Of a DNA stretch of 14,082 bases, positions 14,042 to 14,082 are shown one piece after another. The position numbers and the translations under genes were made by a program. The stretch covers positions 1 through 14,082 of the forward strand of contig JBIIHL010000032.1 in NCBI GenBank assembly GCA_044235825.1, in the 5' to 3' direction. Positions within the stretch are counted from its first letter, which is position 1; every line of letters begins with the position of its first letter. Source of the DNA: CANGYM01 sp044235825 (lineage in GTDB: Bacteria; Pseudomonadota; Alphaproteobacteria; JAJTHO01; CANGYM01). The notes under the pieces were generated by a model. It saw nothing but the letters and a program-made list of their open reading frames with translations, was not told the origin of the DNA and did not search any database.

Positions 14042-14082
14042 ATGGGCGCAAAAGTGAAAAGGAATTTAGAGCAATTATTAGC
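14042..14082 (+). CDS. Start of a rightward gene, cut by the window edge
   Basis: An ATG at 14042 follows AAGGGG with about seven bases between, a good ribosome binding site, and the frame stays open to the last base (MGAKVKRNLEQLL). Only 13 codons are visible, so no family can be assigned. The basic start and helix-like composition are compatible with many cytoplasmic proteins. It is divergent from the His/Asp-rich protein gene. Confidence 0.45.
   Translation, partial: MGAKVKRNLEQLL

Noticed and set aside
1..14082. Mobile element, CRISPR array, toxin-antitoxin or defence island
   Set aside because: No transposase, integrase, spaced repeats, nuclease or toxin pair was seen; the gene content is almost wholly housekeeping.

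Overview
This window looks like an ordinary, gene-dense chromosomal segment of an alphaproteobacterium. The lineage call is inference. It rests on the IF-1 sequence and the NAD kinase C-terminus, which read like alphaproteobacterial versions from memory, on the single bifunctional Rel/SpoT protein, and on a complete lptC-lptA-lptB LPS-export set. Base composition looks intermediate by eye (about half G+C, with many G runs on coding strands). I see no tRNA, rRNA, insertion sequence, CRISPR array, phage gene or integrase. About 95% of the window is coding.

Layout. The left block (1-3103, + strand) holds the end of a helical, TPR-like protein, the 23S rRNA methyltransferase RlmE, a secreted SYLF-domain protein and an orphan periplasmic TAXI-type solute-binding protein. 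The next block (3100-7046, - strand) is an LPS block transcribed leftward: kdsD, lptC, lptA, lptB, then fliW. KdsD makes the Kdo precursor arabinose-5-phosphate. LptC, LptA and LptB form part of the machine that moves finished LPS to the outer membrane. FliW is a flagellar/CsrA regulator that is unexpected at this position. A short divergent promoter region (7047-7151) separates this block from rsh and nadK (+), whose reading frames overlap by one base. Then come a small divergent-composition lipoprotein gene, a clear intrinsic terminator and the tRNA methyltransferase trmL.

The right block (11289-13951, - strand) is infA, cpoB (ybgF) and tilS, probably co-transcribed. It is preceded by a structured infA leader and by a separate gene for a 72-residue exported His/Asp-rich protein with its own strong terminator. 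The first codons of a rightward gene appear at the extreme right edge.

Functionally the window is mostly envelope biogenesis (KdsD, LptCAB, CpoB, SYLF), translation and RNA modification (RlmE, TrmL, TilS, IF-1), and stress or cofactor metabolism (Rsh, NadK). I found no convincing novel multi-gene system. The points most worth a second look are FliW in the LPS operon, substitutions near the KdsD active site, the stacked hairpins ahead of infA, the small His/Asp-rich exported protein, and homopolymer tracts in tilS.
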